Part shown: positions 42,663 through 51,686 of the stretch, piece by piece | Numbering within the stretch: position 1 is the first letter of the stretch | How the letters are laid out: the number at the start of each line of letters is the position of its first letter | NCBI RefSeq assembly: GCF_003807585.1 | Contig: NZ_RMBX01000001.1 | Location: 186,001 to 250,000 of the forward strand | Direction: 5' to 3' | DNA length: 64,000 bases | From: Chitinophaga barathri | Lineage (GTDB): Bacteria > Bacteroidota > Bacteroidia > Chitinophagales > Chitinophagaceae | Notes under the pieces: model-generated | What the model was told of the DNA's origin: nothing | Database searches by the model: none | The model's input: only the letters and a program-made list of their open reading frames with translations | Position numbers and translations under genes: made by a program

Positions 42663-43901
42663 ATGTTAAAGAACTATTTCAAAATAGCGATAGCCGTACT
42701 GAAGCGAAGAAAATTCTTCACTTTCATCAGCCTTTTCGGCATCAGCTTTTCCCTTACCATCATCATGGTACTGACAGCTTTCGCGGAGCACCTGGTGAAT
42801 TCCTCCTATCCCGATACCAACAGGGACCGCAGCCTGTACATAAGCCTGGTAACGCTTTCGCAGGAGAAAACCGGCAACCGGCAAAATGGCCCCGCCAGCT
42901 ACTATTACATGGACAAGTACGTAAAAACCATGAAAACGCCGGAAAAGATCGCCATCGCATCTTTTTTTGAAGCGTCCAATACGTACAGCAACGACAAAAA
43001 AGTCGTGATCGACCTGAAATACACCAATGCCACTTTCTGGGAGGTACTGGAATACAAATTCCTGGAAGGCAAACCTTACACGCAGCAGCAAATCGACAAT
43101 AGGGAAAGAGTGGCTGTGATCACCGAAAGCGTACGCAGGCAGTATTTCGGCGATGGACAGGAAGCGACCGGGAAATACATTGAACTGGACCACTTGCTGT
43201 ACCGTGTATCAGGCGTGGTAAAGAACGTCCCTATCACACAATTCGCCGCCTACGCCAATATGTTCGTACCTCACACCCTGGCCAAAAGAGACCCGCTGGA
43301 CAAAGGCCTCAACGGAGAATATTTCGCTATCCTGCTTGGAAAAAACAAAGCTTCGCTGCCCGCCATCGCAGCGGAATACGATGATGTGGTGAGAAAAGTA
43401 CAGGTAGACACCTCCCGCTTCGATCGTATTTCCAGCAAGGCAGACCCTTACCTGACCAGCTTTTCACGCATCGTACTGGGCAACGAGAATGATTCGGGCG
43501 TCACCGGGTTATTGCTCGCCATAGGCGCCGTGCTGTTGTTTTTCCTCCTGCTGCCTACCCTCAACCTTGTGAACATCAACATCAGCAGGATCATGGAACG
43601 CTCCTCGGAAATAGCCGTACGAAAGGCTTTCGGCGCATCATCCGGTACGCTGGCCGTCCAGTTCATCGTGGAAAACCTTATCCTGACCGTGATAGGCGGA
43701 CTGATAGGTGTTGTGCTGTCTTTTATCATCCTCACCGTCTGGAACGCTTCCGGTGCGCTGGACGATGTGTACCTGTACCTGAATTACAGGGTGCTGGCCA
43801 TCAGCCTGCTGGTATGCCTGGTGTTCGGTTTTATGTCCGGCGTATACCCTGCCTGGCGCATGAGCCGGCTGCATGTGGTGGCTGCTTTAAAAACTTATTA
43901 A
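42663..43901 (+). CDS. ABC transporter permease 1, FtsX/MacB type
   Basis: A 412-aa permease with the MacB topology: one N-terminal helix (about 21-41), a large periplasmic domain (about 45-280, MacB_PCD-like) and three C-terminal helices (about 288-308, 338-360, 380-400) of the FtsX domain. EIAVRKAFGASSG is the typical coupling region for the ATPase. It lies 18 bp after the ATPase gene and 10 bp before permease 2; the two probably form a heterodimer. Confidence 0.92.
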   Translation: MLKNYFKIAIAVLKRRKFFTFISLFGISFSLTIIMVLTAFAEHLVNSSYPDTNRDRSLYISLVTLSQEKTGNRQNGPASYYYMDKYVKTMKTPEKIAIASFFEASNTYSNDKKVVIDLKYTNATFWEVLEYKFLEGKPYTQQQIDNRERVAVITESVRRQYFGDGQEATGKYIELDHLLYRVSGVVKNVPITQFAAYANMFVPHTLAKRDPLDKGLNGEYFAILLGKNKASLPAIAAEYDDVVRKVQVDTSRFDRISSKADPYLTSFSRIVLGNENDSGVTGLLLAIGAVLLFFLLLPTLNLVNINISRIMERSSEIAVRKAFGASSGTLAVQFIVENLILTVIGGLIGVVLSFIILTVWNASGALDDVYLYLNYRVLAISLLVCLVFGFMSGVYPAWRMSRLHVVAALKTY

Positions 43902-43911
43902 AACGACTTGT

Positions 43912-45090
43912 ATGCTGATGCATTTATTTACGCTGATCTGGAATAAAAAGAAACAGCATTCGCTGGTGATACTGGAAATGATCATTTCATTCATGGTGCT
44001 GTTTGCCGTGTTCACGCTCATCGTTTATTATTTCACCAATTACCGCAAGCCGATGGGTTTCCGGTACGACAATGTGCTGTCTGTTTCCATCTCCCTCCCT
44101 CCCGGCAGCACTGCCAACAAAGATTCCGCCGCCCAGGTGATGCAAACGCTGAAACGGACCGTACTGGCCCTGCCGGAAGTAAAAGGTATGAGCTACGTGA
44201 GCAGCAACAGCCCTTTTTCGATGAATACGTCCAACAATGTCATCAATCATAATAACCAGGAAGTGATGGCCATGTATTATACGGTAGACGATGCCTACCC
44301 GCAGGTGCTGGGCGTGAAAATGCTGGAAGGCCGCTGGTTCAACGCTACCGACGCACATGCCAAAGAGCCGCCGGTAGTGATCAATGAAACATTAAAAGAA
44401 AATTTTTTTCCCGGGGAAAACGCCGTTGGGAAAATATTAAAAATGGGTGATGAACCGCACCGTATAACAGGCGTGGTACAAACCCTGAAAGACAAAGGGG
44501 ATTATGTGGCATCGAAGGCCGGCACCTATAAACGCGCGGGAGATGACGCGCCGCTGTGGCTATCGCGCATACTGATCTCCTACGACCTGAATACGGACGC
44601 GGGCTTTGAAGGACGGCTGTTCAAAACGTTCAGCAGTGTACTGAAAACCTCCTCTATCGAAATAGAATACCTGACCAAAAAACGTGTATCCACAAACAGC
44701 GTCTCGCTCATTCCCATGATCCTCCTGCTGGTAGTGGGCGGCTTCCTGATCATCAACGTGGCGCTGGGTATTTTCGGCGTGCTGTGGTACAGTGTAAACA
44801 AACGCAGAGCGGAGATAGGGCTGCGGCGCGCGGTGGGCGCTTCCGGCAGCGGCATATCCGGGCAGATAGTGAGTGAAACATTGGTCTTATCTACCTTTGC
44901 GCTGCTGATCGGGGTGTTTTTCGCCATTCAGTTCCCCCTGCTGAACCTGTTCAATATGCCTTCCGGCGTATACATCACGGCCATCGTGCTGTCCGTCCTG
45001 TTCATCTACATCCTGGTGGTGATCTGCGCGTTTTACCCGGGCAGGCAGGCGGCGCAGATATACCCGGCTGTGGCTTTGCATGAAGATTAA
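43912..45090 (+). CDS. ABC transporter permease 2, FtsX/MacB type
   Basis: A 392-aa paralogue of permease 1 with the same topology: N-terminal helix (about 17-40), periplasmic domain, and three C-terminal helices. RRAEIGLRRAVGASGSGI is the coupling segment and FYPGRQAAQIYPAVALHED is the usual end. Two distinct permease genes mean an asymmetric dimer, unlike E. coli MacB, in which permease and ATPase are fused. The response regulator starts 18 bp later. Confidence 0.92.
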   Translation: MLMHLFTLIWNKKKQHSLVILEMIISFMVLFAVFTLIVYYFTNYRKPMGFRYDNVLSVSISLPPGSTANKDSAAQVMQTLKRTVLALPEVKGMSYVSSNSPFSMNTSNNVINHNNQEVMAMYYTVDDAYPQVLGVKMLEGRWFNATDAHAKEPPVVINETLKENFFPGENAVGKILKMGDEPHRITGVVQTLKDKGDYVASKAGTYKRAGDDAPLWLSRILISYDLNTDAGFEGRLFKTFSSVLKTSSIEIEYLTKKRVSTNSVSLIPMILLLVVGGFLIINVALGIFGVLWYSVNKRRAEIGLRRAVGASGSGISGQIVSETLVLSTFALLIGVFFAIQFPLLNLFNMPSGVYITAIVLSVLFIYILVVICAFYPGRQAAQIYPAVALHED

Positions 45091-45108
45091 TATTACATTT
45101 ACGACCGT

Positions 45109-46482
45109 ATGATCCTGATCATTGATGACGATATTGCTGTAAGAACTTCTTTATTACTCCTCCTCCGCCAGGAAGGTTACGAGGCCGGCGCCGCGGGCAA
45201 CCCCTCGGAAGCCATGGCCTCCCTTCAACATACCCGGCCCGGCCTCGTATTGCTGGACCTGAACTTTTCCCTCGGTACGTCCGGGCAGGAAGGCATGGAC
45301 CTGCTCCGGCAGATCAAGCAGTTCGACAATACTATTCCCGTGATCCTCATCACCGGCTGGGGCAGTATAGAACTGGCCGTACAGGGCATGAAGCTGGGGG
45401 CGAACGATTTTATCACCAAACCCTGGAGCAACGAAAACATCCTGCAATCGGTAAAAACCCTGCTGGACCTGCAAGGCAAAAAAGCCACGCAGCAAAGCCG
45501 CAAGCAGCTGGACGGGCAGTTCGACTTCTCGCATATCATCGGGGAAGACCCCGCCATCCTCCGCATCCTCGAAACCATCGGGCGGGTGGCCGCTACGGAC
45601 GCATCCGTGCTGATCACCGGCGAAAGCGGCACCGGCAAGGAACTGATCGCCGAAGCCGTGCACCAGAACAGCCTGCGGAGAAATAAACCCTTTGTAAAAG
45701 TGAACCTGGGCGGCATCTCCACCACCCTCTTCGAAAGCGAAATGTTCGGCCACATCCGCGGCGCCTTTACCGATGCGCGTTACGACCGCACGGGCCGTTT
45801 CGAGATGGCGAACAAAGGCACCATTTTCCTGGATGAGATCGGCGACCTGGATGCCGGCAGCCAGGTGAAACTGCTGCGTGTATTGCAGGACAGGACCTAT
45901 GAAGTGCTGGGCAGCAGCCGCACCAAAACGGTGGATGTGCGCGTGGTATGCGCCACGAACAAAAACCTCGGCGAAATGGTATCCGAAGGTACTTTCCGGG
46001 AAGACCTGCTGTACCGCATCAACCTCATCAGCCTCCACCTGCCGCCGCTGCGCGAAAGACCGAAAGATATCCCCCTGCTGGTGAACAGCTTCCTCCGCAA
46101 CCTGCGGGAGATCTACAACCGGCCGCAGCTCAGCGTTACAAAAGAAGCCATGAAATGGCTCCAGCAACTGCCGCTGCCCGGTAATATACGGCAGCTCAAA
46201 AACCTGACAGAACGCAGCATCCTGGTGAACCATACGGACGAGCTGGACATCCCGCATTTCCGTTCACAGCTGGAACTTTCACCCGTTAAAAAAGGACAAC
46301 TGCAACTGCCCGGCGTGGGCAGCGTAACGCTGGAAGAACTGGAAGTGGAAATGATCCGCAAAGCGATGGCCTTCCACCAGAACAAGATCGCAAAAGCAGC
46401 CGTATCCCTGGGGCTGACGCGGAGCGCGCTGTACCGGAGGCTGGAGAAATATAACATTCCGTATGATGAAGCTGAGGACTAA
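45109..46482 (+). CDS. Sigma54-dependent response regulator (NtrC family)
   Basis: A 457-aa regulator with a receiver domain (D50 as phosphoacceptor, K104), a sigma54-interacting AAA+ domain with Walker A GESGTGKE (171-178), and a Fis-type HTH at the C-terminus (LEELEVEMIRKAM, then ALYRRLEKYNI). The sigma54-contact loop reads GAFTDA (218-223) instead of GAFTGA. It probably activates its own operon from the dyads at 39122-39157. The kinase gene overlaps its end by 20 bp. Confidence 0.94.
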   Translation: MILIIDDDIAVRTSLLLLLRQEGYEAGAAGNPSEAMASLQHTRPGLVLLDLNFSLGTSGQEGMDLLRQIKQFDNTIPVILITGWGSIELAVQGMKLGANDFITKPWSNENILQSVKTLLDLQGKKATQQSRKQLDGQFDFSHIIGEDPAILRILETIGRVAATDASVLITGESGTGKELIAEAVHQNSLRRNKPFVKVNLGGISTTLFESEMFGHIRGAFTDARYDRTGRFEMANKGTIFLDEIGDLDAGSQVKLLRVLQDRTYEVLGSSRTKTVDVRVVCATNKNLGEMVSEGTFREDLLYRINLISLHLPPLRERPKDIPLLVNSFLRNLREIYNRPQLSVTKEAMKWLQQLPLPGNIRQLKNLTERSILVNHTDELDIPHFRSQLELSPVKKGQLQLPGVGSVTLEELEVEMIRKAMAFHQNKIAKAAVSLGLTRSALYRRLEKYNIPYDEAED

Positions 46483-47704
46483 ATACCTGTTGTTTGTAGT
46501 GATCCTGCACGCCGTTGCGCTGGTGCTCACGTATTTTATCTTCCGGGAAAACCGGTGGCTGTTCCTCGTTTCCGAAGTCTTTGTCGGTTTTTCGCTGGTA
46601 GTGGCCTGGCGGCTTTACCGGCAGCTGATAGCCCCCTTGAAAATGCTGATGCGGGGCGTGGAAGCCATACGGGACAAGGATTTTAACGTCAAATTCCTCA
46701 CCACCGGCAAATACGAGATGGACCAGCTCATCAACGTATACAACCAGATGCTGGACCAGCTCCGCAAGGAACGTACGCTCCAGGAGCAGCAGCACTTTTT
46801 CCTTGAAAAACTGATCCAGACCTCCCCCACCGGCATCATCATCCTTGATTACGACGGCAACCTGCACCAGACCAACCCGCGCGCGCAGCAATTATTACAA
46901 ACCCTGCCCGCGTTGCTGGATGAAGTGCAGCGCCTCGGCTCCGGCGAGTCCCGGAGTATTTCCCTGAACGGGGTGAATACCTATAAATTACAGAAGTCGC
47001 ATTTCATTGACCGGGGTTTTCCCCGGCATTTTGTGATGGTGGAAGAGCTGACGGCCGAGATACTCGCGGCGGAGAAAAACGTGTACGGCAAAGTGATCCG
47101 GATGATGGCGCATGAGGTAAACAATACCATTGGCCCGGTGAACTCCATCATTGCCTCCACCATCAAGGGGCAGCCGCTGGATGAACAGCACCGCTCCGCC
47201 CTGGAAGTGGCCGCCGAGCGCAACCAGCACCTGAACCGTTTTATGCGCAACTTTGCGGACCTTGTAAAACTTCCCCCGCCGGACCGCAAACGCATCGATC
47301 TTGCCGCGCTGATACAACAGGTGACGCAACTGATGGAGCTGCAGGCCGCCGAAAAACAGATCCGGTTCAGCTTTCAATTCCCCGCGGGGGCAGTATGGGT
47401 GCAGGCGGACAGGCAGCAGCTGGAGCAGGCGCTGATCAACATCATCAAAAACAGCATGGAAGCTATCGGCCGCGACGGGGCTATCGGTTTCAGCATCCAC
47501 GGGCAGGAGCTGACGATCACAGACAGTGGCGGCGGCATACAGGAGCCCGGCAGCCTCTTCTCCCCTTTTTACAGCACCAAACCTGACGGGCAGGGCATCG
47601 GCCTTACACTGGTGCGGGAGATCCTGCTGCATCATGGCTGGGACTTTTCGCTGAAAACCTATGGCGAAAAGGATACCCGGTTTGTTATTCATTTCAGGTC
47701 ATAA
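46463..47704 (+). CDS. Sensor histidine kinase partner of the NtrC-type regulator
   Basis: A 413-aa membrane kinase. It has two N-terminal helices (about 7-24 and 29-48) with almost no loop between them, then a HAMP-like linker, a PAS-like region (about 110-190), an H-box MMAHEVNNTIGPVNSI, and a HATPase_c domain with N-box NIIKNSMEAI and G-boxes (DSGGGIQ, GQGIGLTLV). Because it lacks a periplasmic sensor domain, it may sense the membrane or a cytoplasmic signal. The start codon overlaps the regulator gene by 20 bp (ATGATG), so both are made together. Confidence 0.93.
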   Translation: MMKLRTKYLLFVVILHAVALVLTYFIFRENRWLFLVSEVFVGFSLVVAWRLYRQLIAPLKMLMRGVEAIRDKDFNVKFLTTGKYEMDQLINVYNQMLDQLRKERTLQEQQHFFLEKLIQTSPTGIIILDYDGNLHQTNPRAQQLLQTLPALLDEVQRLGSGESRSISLNGVNTYKLQKSHFIDRGFPRHFVMVEELTAEILAAEKNVYGKVIRMMAHEVNNTIGPVNSIIASTIKGQPLDEQHRSALEVAAERNQHLNRFMRNFADLVKLPPPDRKRIDLAALIQQVTQLMELQAAEKQIRFSFQFPAGAVWVQADRQQLEQALINIIKNSMEAIGRDGAIGFSIHGQELTITDSGGGIQEPGSLFSPFYSTKPDGQGIGLTLVREILLHHGWDFSLKTYGEKDTRFVIHFRS

Positions 47705-47734
47705 TATCCCGATAATACTATTTTACCAAACCTT

Positions 47735-47868
47735 CTCCTATAACGATCCTATATCTATCCTATATCCTTCGTATAAGCTTCGTATAAGTTCCCCTTTCGG
47801 TTAAAATACTATTTACCCGATGGAGGATTTTCCCATCCGGTATACTTTTTCTCCTTTTTCGTATATCC
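47735..47868. repeat. Five tandem 11-bp repeats plus one outlying copy
   Basis: Five head-to-tail 11-mers fill 47735-47789: ctcctataacg, atcctatatct, atcctatatcc, ttcgtataagc, ttcgtataagt. All share TC(C/G)TATA at the same register. A sixth match, ttcgtatatcc, is at 47858-47868. The 11-bp period puts every copy on the same face of the helix. They lie 206 bp upstream of the cNMP-binding kinase gene and just after the previous operon. The rest of 47705-47994 shows nothing recognisable. Confidence 0.85.
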
Positions 47869-47994
47869 TCTTGCTCCGGGATATCCCACTTTTGTATTTC
47901 CCCATTCCTGCATTCCGTGGTACGGTTCCCCGCATTTCCGGCGGCGAAACGTAATAAGCTGATTTATATTTATCTTTAGCGCAAAGGCAGGCAC

Positions 47995-49392
47995 ATGCAA
48001 CCCGTGACTACACAGATACTACAGGAATTCAACATATTAAAGGACGTTCCGGAAAACCAGCTGCAGTGGCTCATTGACCATTGCGAACGCGAAAACCTCC
48101 CGGAAGGCGAATTCATTTACAAACCCGAAGTCCCGCTGAGAGGCATTCATTTTGTACTGAAAGGCACGATTGAATTTTACCGCCTGCAAAACGGGAACAA
48201 ACAGATCATTGCCGAGATCGGTAGCCACCAGGCCACCGGCCTGCTCCCCTTTTCGAGGGCGAACCTGTCCCTGGGTTATACCCTGTGCAAAACCGATGTG
48301 GACATGCTCACGCTGCCCAAGCCCCTCATCAAAAAAATGGTGGAGCTGCATTACGAACTCACGCAGGTGCTGGTGATCTCCATGATCACCCGTGTACGGG
48401 AGCTGACGGCGCAGGCGCAGCAGAATGAAAAGATGATGGCCCTGGGCAAACTGGCCGCCGGCCTGGCACACGAGCTGAACAATCCCGCCGCGGCCATCGT
48501 GCGCGGTTCCAGCACTTTAAAAGAACACCTCCAGCTGTTCCCCGAAACCTTCAAAAAACTCATTTCCGCCACCATGACGGAAGAGCAGGTGGACCTCGTA
48601 ACGGGCAAAATGATGGACGCCATCAGCCGCCAGCGGACACACCTGGCCCTGATGGAACGCAGCGCGCTGGAAGACGAAGTGAGCGACTGGCTGGATGATC
48701 ACGATATCGAAGACCCCTGCGATATACCGGTGAACTTCACGGACTTCGGCCTTACCACCAAAGACATGGACGAACTGGCCGCGCAGGTGCCGCCGGAATT
48801 CCTGGAGACCGTGCTCACCTGGATCAACAACAACCTGACCACCGAAAGAATGGTATCCGACATACAGGAAGCCTCGCAGCGCATCTCCGAACTGGTGAAA
48901 AGCGTGAAGATCTTCACCCATATGGACGGCGGGGCAGACAAACAATTTATCGACATCCACACCGGCATCCGCAACACGCTGGTGATGATGCAACATAAGA
49001 TCAGGAAAGGAAACATCACCATCGCGGAACAGTTTGACGAAACACTGCCCAAAGTGCACGCACTGGCGGGCGAACTGAACCAGGTCTGGACCAACCTTAT
49101 CGACAATGCCATTGATGCACTGGAGCCCAAAGGAAAAGGCACCATCACCATCCGTACCGAAAGAGATCACGAATTCGTGAAAGTGACCGTTACGGACGAC
49201 GGGCCGGGCATTCCGCCCGAACATCTCACCCGTGTGTTCGACCCGTTTTTCACCACCAAGGAAATTGGCAAAGGCACCGGGCTGGGCCTTGATGTAGTGA
49301 TGATGATCATCAAACAACATCATGGCACCGTGAAAGTAGCCTCTGTACCGGGGCGCACGGAATTTATCATTTGTTTCCCCATCAACGCGTGA
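47995..49392 (+). CDS. Soluble histidine kinase with N-terminal cyclic-nucleotide-binding domain
   Basis: A 465-aa cytoplasmic kinase. Residues about 10-125 are a cNMP-binding fold (LPEGEFIYKPEVPLRGIHFV), followed by a linker helix and a HisKA-like region with the phosphoacceptor H159 in AAGLAHELNNPAAAI. Between the two HisKA helices there is an unusually long insert (about 180-290). The HATPase_c domain carries the N-box NLIDNAIDAL and the G-boxes DDGPGIP and GKGTGLGLDV. Phosphate-loop residues of classical CRP are not clearly present, so the ligand may be something else. The likely partner is the receiver-flavoprotein fusion 20 bp downstream. Confidence 0.92.
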   Translation: MQPVTTQILQEFNILKDVPENQLQWLIDHCERENLPEGEFIYKPEVPLRGIHFVLKGTIEFYRLQNGNKQIIAEIGSHQATGLLPFSRANLSLGYTLCKTDVDMLTLPKPLIKKMVELHYELTQVLVISMITRVRELTAQAQQNEKMMALGKLAAGLAHELNNPAAAIVRGSSTLKEHLQLFPETFKKLISATMTEEQVDLVTGKMMDAISRQRTHLALMERSALEDEVSDWLDDHDIEDPCDIPVNFTDFGLTTKDMDELAAQVPPEFLETVLTWINNNLTTERMVSDIQEASQRISELVKSVKIFTHMDGGADKQFIDIHTGIRNTLVMMQHKIRKGNITIAEQFDETLPKVHALAGELNQVWTNLIDNAIDALEPKGKGTITIRTERDHEFVKVTVTDDGPGIPPEHLTRVFDPFFTTKEIGKGTGLGLDVVMMIIKQHHGTVKVASVPGRTEFIICFPINA

Positions 49393-49412
49393 AACGCCAT
49401 CAACTAACGACC

Positions 49413-51074
49413 ATGAGCTTACCGATTATATTTCTGATAGACGATGACCAGCAGGTACTGCGGGCCATGAGCCGCGACCTCCGCTCCAAATACCGCGACG
49501 ACTACCGCATCCTGAGCACCGCATCCGTACAGGAAGCACTCGCCAGCCTGCCCGAATTGCAGAACAAAGGCGAAGAAGTGGCCCTGTTCCTCACCGATCA
49601 GCGGATGCCCGAGATGGAAGGCGTGGACTTCCTCGAAAAAGCCATGCACATCTTCCCCGATGCCAAACGCGTGCTGCTCACCGCCTATTCGGATACCGAA
49701 GCCGCCATCAAAGCCATCAATGCCGTAAAGCTGGATTATTATCTCATGAAACCATGGGATCCCCCGGAAGACAAACTGTACCCGGTGATAAACGAAATCC
49801 TGGACGACTGGCAGGCTAATTACCACCCCGATTTTAAAGGCATCAAAATACTGGGCTACCAGTTTTCCCCGAAAAGCCACGAGATCAAGGATTTCCTGGC
49901 GGGCAACCTGGTACCCTATCTCTGGATGGATGTGGAAACCCACGAGCAGGGCAAGCTGCTGGCCACCTCCAACAGCCTTCAGCCTACGGACATGCCCGTG
50001 ATCATATTTGAAGACGGCACACTGGTAAAGACACCCGTTTTAAAAGACATCGCGCTGCGCATCGGGCTGAACCCCACGGTAAAACAAGCCGTGTACGACG
50101 TGGCCATCATTGGCGCGGGGCCAGCCGGGCTGGCCGCTTCCGTGTACGGCGCGTCCGAAGGGCTGAACACGCTGCTGATAGAAAGGCGCGCTCCCGGCGG
50201 GCAGGCGGGCACCAGCTCCAGGATCGAAAACTACCTCGGTTTCCCGACCGGCCTCAGCGGCGCGGACCTTACCCGCAGGGCCATCACCCAGGCCACGCGG
50301 TTTGGTACGGAATTCCTCTCCCCTTTGTCCGTGAACGAAATCAGGCTGAAGGATAATTACAAAATGATACTGCTGGACGACGGCACGGAAATATTCACCA
50401 AGTCCATCGTGATCACCACCGGCGTGGACTACCGTAAGCTGGAAACGCCCGGCATCGCAGAGTTCACCGGCGCGGGCGTGTATTACGGCGCGGCCAGTAC
50501 CGAAGCCGCCTCCTGCCGCGACAAGGAAGTATATGTACTGGGCGGCGGCAACTCCGCCGGGCAGGCCGCCATGTACCTTTCCAAGTTTGCAAAGAACGTA
50601 TACATCGTGGTGCGCAAGCCCAACCTCAGCTCCTCCATGAGCTCCTACCTGATAGACCAGCTGAGCCATACGCAGAACATCCACCTGGTGCCCTGCGCGG
50701 AGATCACCAGCGGCTTTGGCGATCAGCGGCTCACCGGGCTGAAGATCATGGACCTGAACTCCAATACCGAAAACGAAGTGCCGGCCGATGCCCTGTACAT
50801 CTTTATCGGCGCCAAGCCATATACGGACTGGGTAGGCCTTGAGATCATCAAAAACGATAAAGGGTTTATCGAAACGGGCCGCGACCTGAAGAATTATCCC
50901 GGTTTTAAAAAGATCTGGAAATCAGAGCGCGATCCCTACATCCTCGAAACCAGCTGTCCCGGTATATTTGCCGCGGGCGATGTACGAGCGGGCGCGATGA
51001 ACCGTGTGGCCGCCGCCGTTGGGGAAGGCTCCATGGCCATTAGTTTTGTTCACAAATACCTAAACGAGATCTGA
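49413..51074 (+). CDS. Receiver domain fused to thioredoxin-reductase-like flavoprotein
   Basis: 553 aa from the ATG at 49413. Residues 1 to about 130 are a receiver domain with acidic pocket D10-D12, phosphoacceptor D62 (FLTDQRMP), T90 and K113. A glutaredoxin-like segment follows (about 140-215), with Ser in the usual Cys positions (QFSPKSHEIKDFL). From about residue 220 it is a TrxR-type FAD/NADPH oxidoreductase (AIIGAGPAGLAAS, VYVLGGGNSAGQAA, GIFAAGDVRAGAMNR). The redox CxxC normally at the CATCDG position reads AASTEAASC. It presumably moves electrons or signals under control of phosphorylation. The UBP finger gene starts 1 bp after its stop. Confidence 0.92.
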   Translation: MSLPIIFLIDDDQQVLRAMSRDLRSKYRDDYRILSTASVQEALASLPELQNKGEEVALFLTDQRMPEMEGVDFLEKAMHIFPDAKRVLLTAYSDTEAAIKAINAVKLDYYLMKPWDPPEDKLYPVINEILDDWQANYHPDFKGIKILGYQFSPKSHEIKDFLAGNLVPYLWMDVETHEQGKLLATSNSLQPTDMPVIIFEDGTLVKTPVLKDIALRIGLNPTVKQAVYDVAIIGAGPAGLAASVYGASEGLNTLLIERRAPGGQAGTSSRIENYLGFPTGLSGADLTRRAITQATRFGTEFLSPLSVNEIRLKDNYKMILLDDGTEIFTKSIVITTGVDYRKLETPGIAEFTGAGVYYGAASTEAASCRDKEVYVLGGGNSAGQAAMYLSKFAKNVYIVVRKPNLSSSMSSYLIDQLSHTQNIHLVPCAEITSGFGDQRLTGLKIMDLNSNTENEVPADALYIFIGAKPYTDWVGLEIIKNDKGFIETGRDLKNYPGFKKIWKSERDPYILETSCPGIFAAGDVRAGAMNRVAAAVGEGSMAISFVHKYLNEI

Positions 51075-51075
51075 C

Positions 51076-51345
51076 ATGGGAGATTCACCCTGCAAACACA
51101 TCCGCGCGCTGGACAAACTGACCCAGCCCAAAACATACGAATGCGAAGAATGCATCAAAACCGGCTCGGACTGGCTGCACCTGCGCACCTGCCAAACCTG
51201 TGGCGGCACCTACTGCTGCGACAATTCCCCGAACAAACACATGACGGCCCATTATCACGCCACCAGCCACCCGGTGATCATTTCCGCGGAGCCCGGCGAG
51301 CAATGGCTGTGGTGTTACCCGGATGAGGATTTTGTAGAGTATTAA
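51076..51345 (+). CDS. Small UBP-type zinc finger protein
   Basis: 89 aa, almost entirely one UBP (ZnF-UBP/BUZ) domain: C-x-H at the start, then CEEC, CQTC, CC and a set of histidines (NKHMTAHYHATSHPVI), enough for the usual three zinc sites. In eukaryotes this domain binds the free C-terminus of ubiquitin. Bacteria generally lack ubiquitin, so the ligand here is unknown. It is tightly coupled to the receiver-flavoprotein gene (1-bp gap), which implies a joint function in this cluster. Confidence 0.92.
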   Translation: MGDSPCKHIRALDKLTQPKTYECEECIKTGSDWLHLRTCQTCGGTYCCDNSPNKHMTAHYHATSHPVIISAEPGEQWLWCYPDEDFVEY

Positions 51346-51410
51346 AAGAATTTCGCCAGAAGACTTGCATATATAGTTTTTAATTACTATGTTTATTAAA
51401 ACTATATCCT

Positions 51411-51620
51411 ATGAAAAACGACCTCAGCAGCATCCTCGCTGTCATTCTCCTTTTCGCAACGGTAGGTATTAGTGTGCTCACCGGCATTACCGTCTACAAC
51501 TGGATAGACCCCGATTCCTTAGGCGGAGGCCTCCTGTTTATGGGCGCCTGGGCATTGTGCTCCTATGCGGGTTACCTGCTGCTGTCCCGGCTGATCGGGC
51601 TGATCCACAAGGAGAATTAA
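51411..51620 (+). CDS. Small two-helix membrane protein
   Basis: 69 aa with two hydrophobic segments (about 8-30 and 40-62) and a short loop, ending in a basic tail. I do not recognise the family. A 5' AT-rich gap of 65 bp separates it from the UBP gene. Codon usage is like that of its neighbours. Confidence 0.65.
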   Translation: MKNDLSSILAVILLFATVGISVLTGITVYNWIDPDSLGGGLLFMGAWALCSYAGYLLLSRLIGLIHKEN

Positions 51621-51686
51621 GGCGAAGTATTACATATCATGAAATTATTTACATTACTTTGCAGGGTAATCTCAAAAGCTGTTTTT

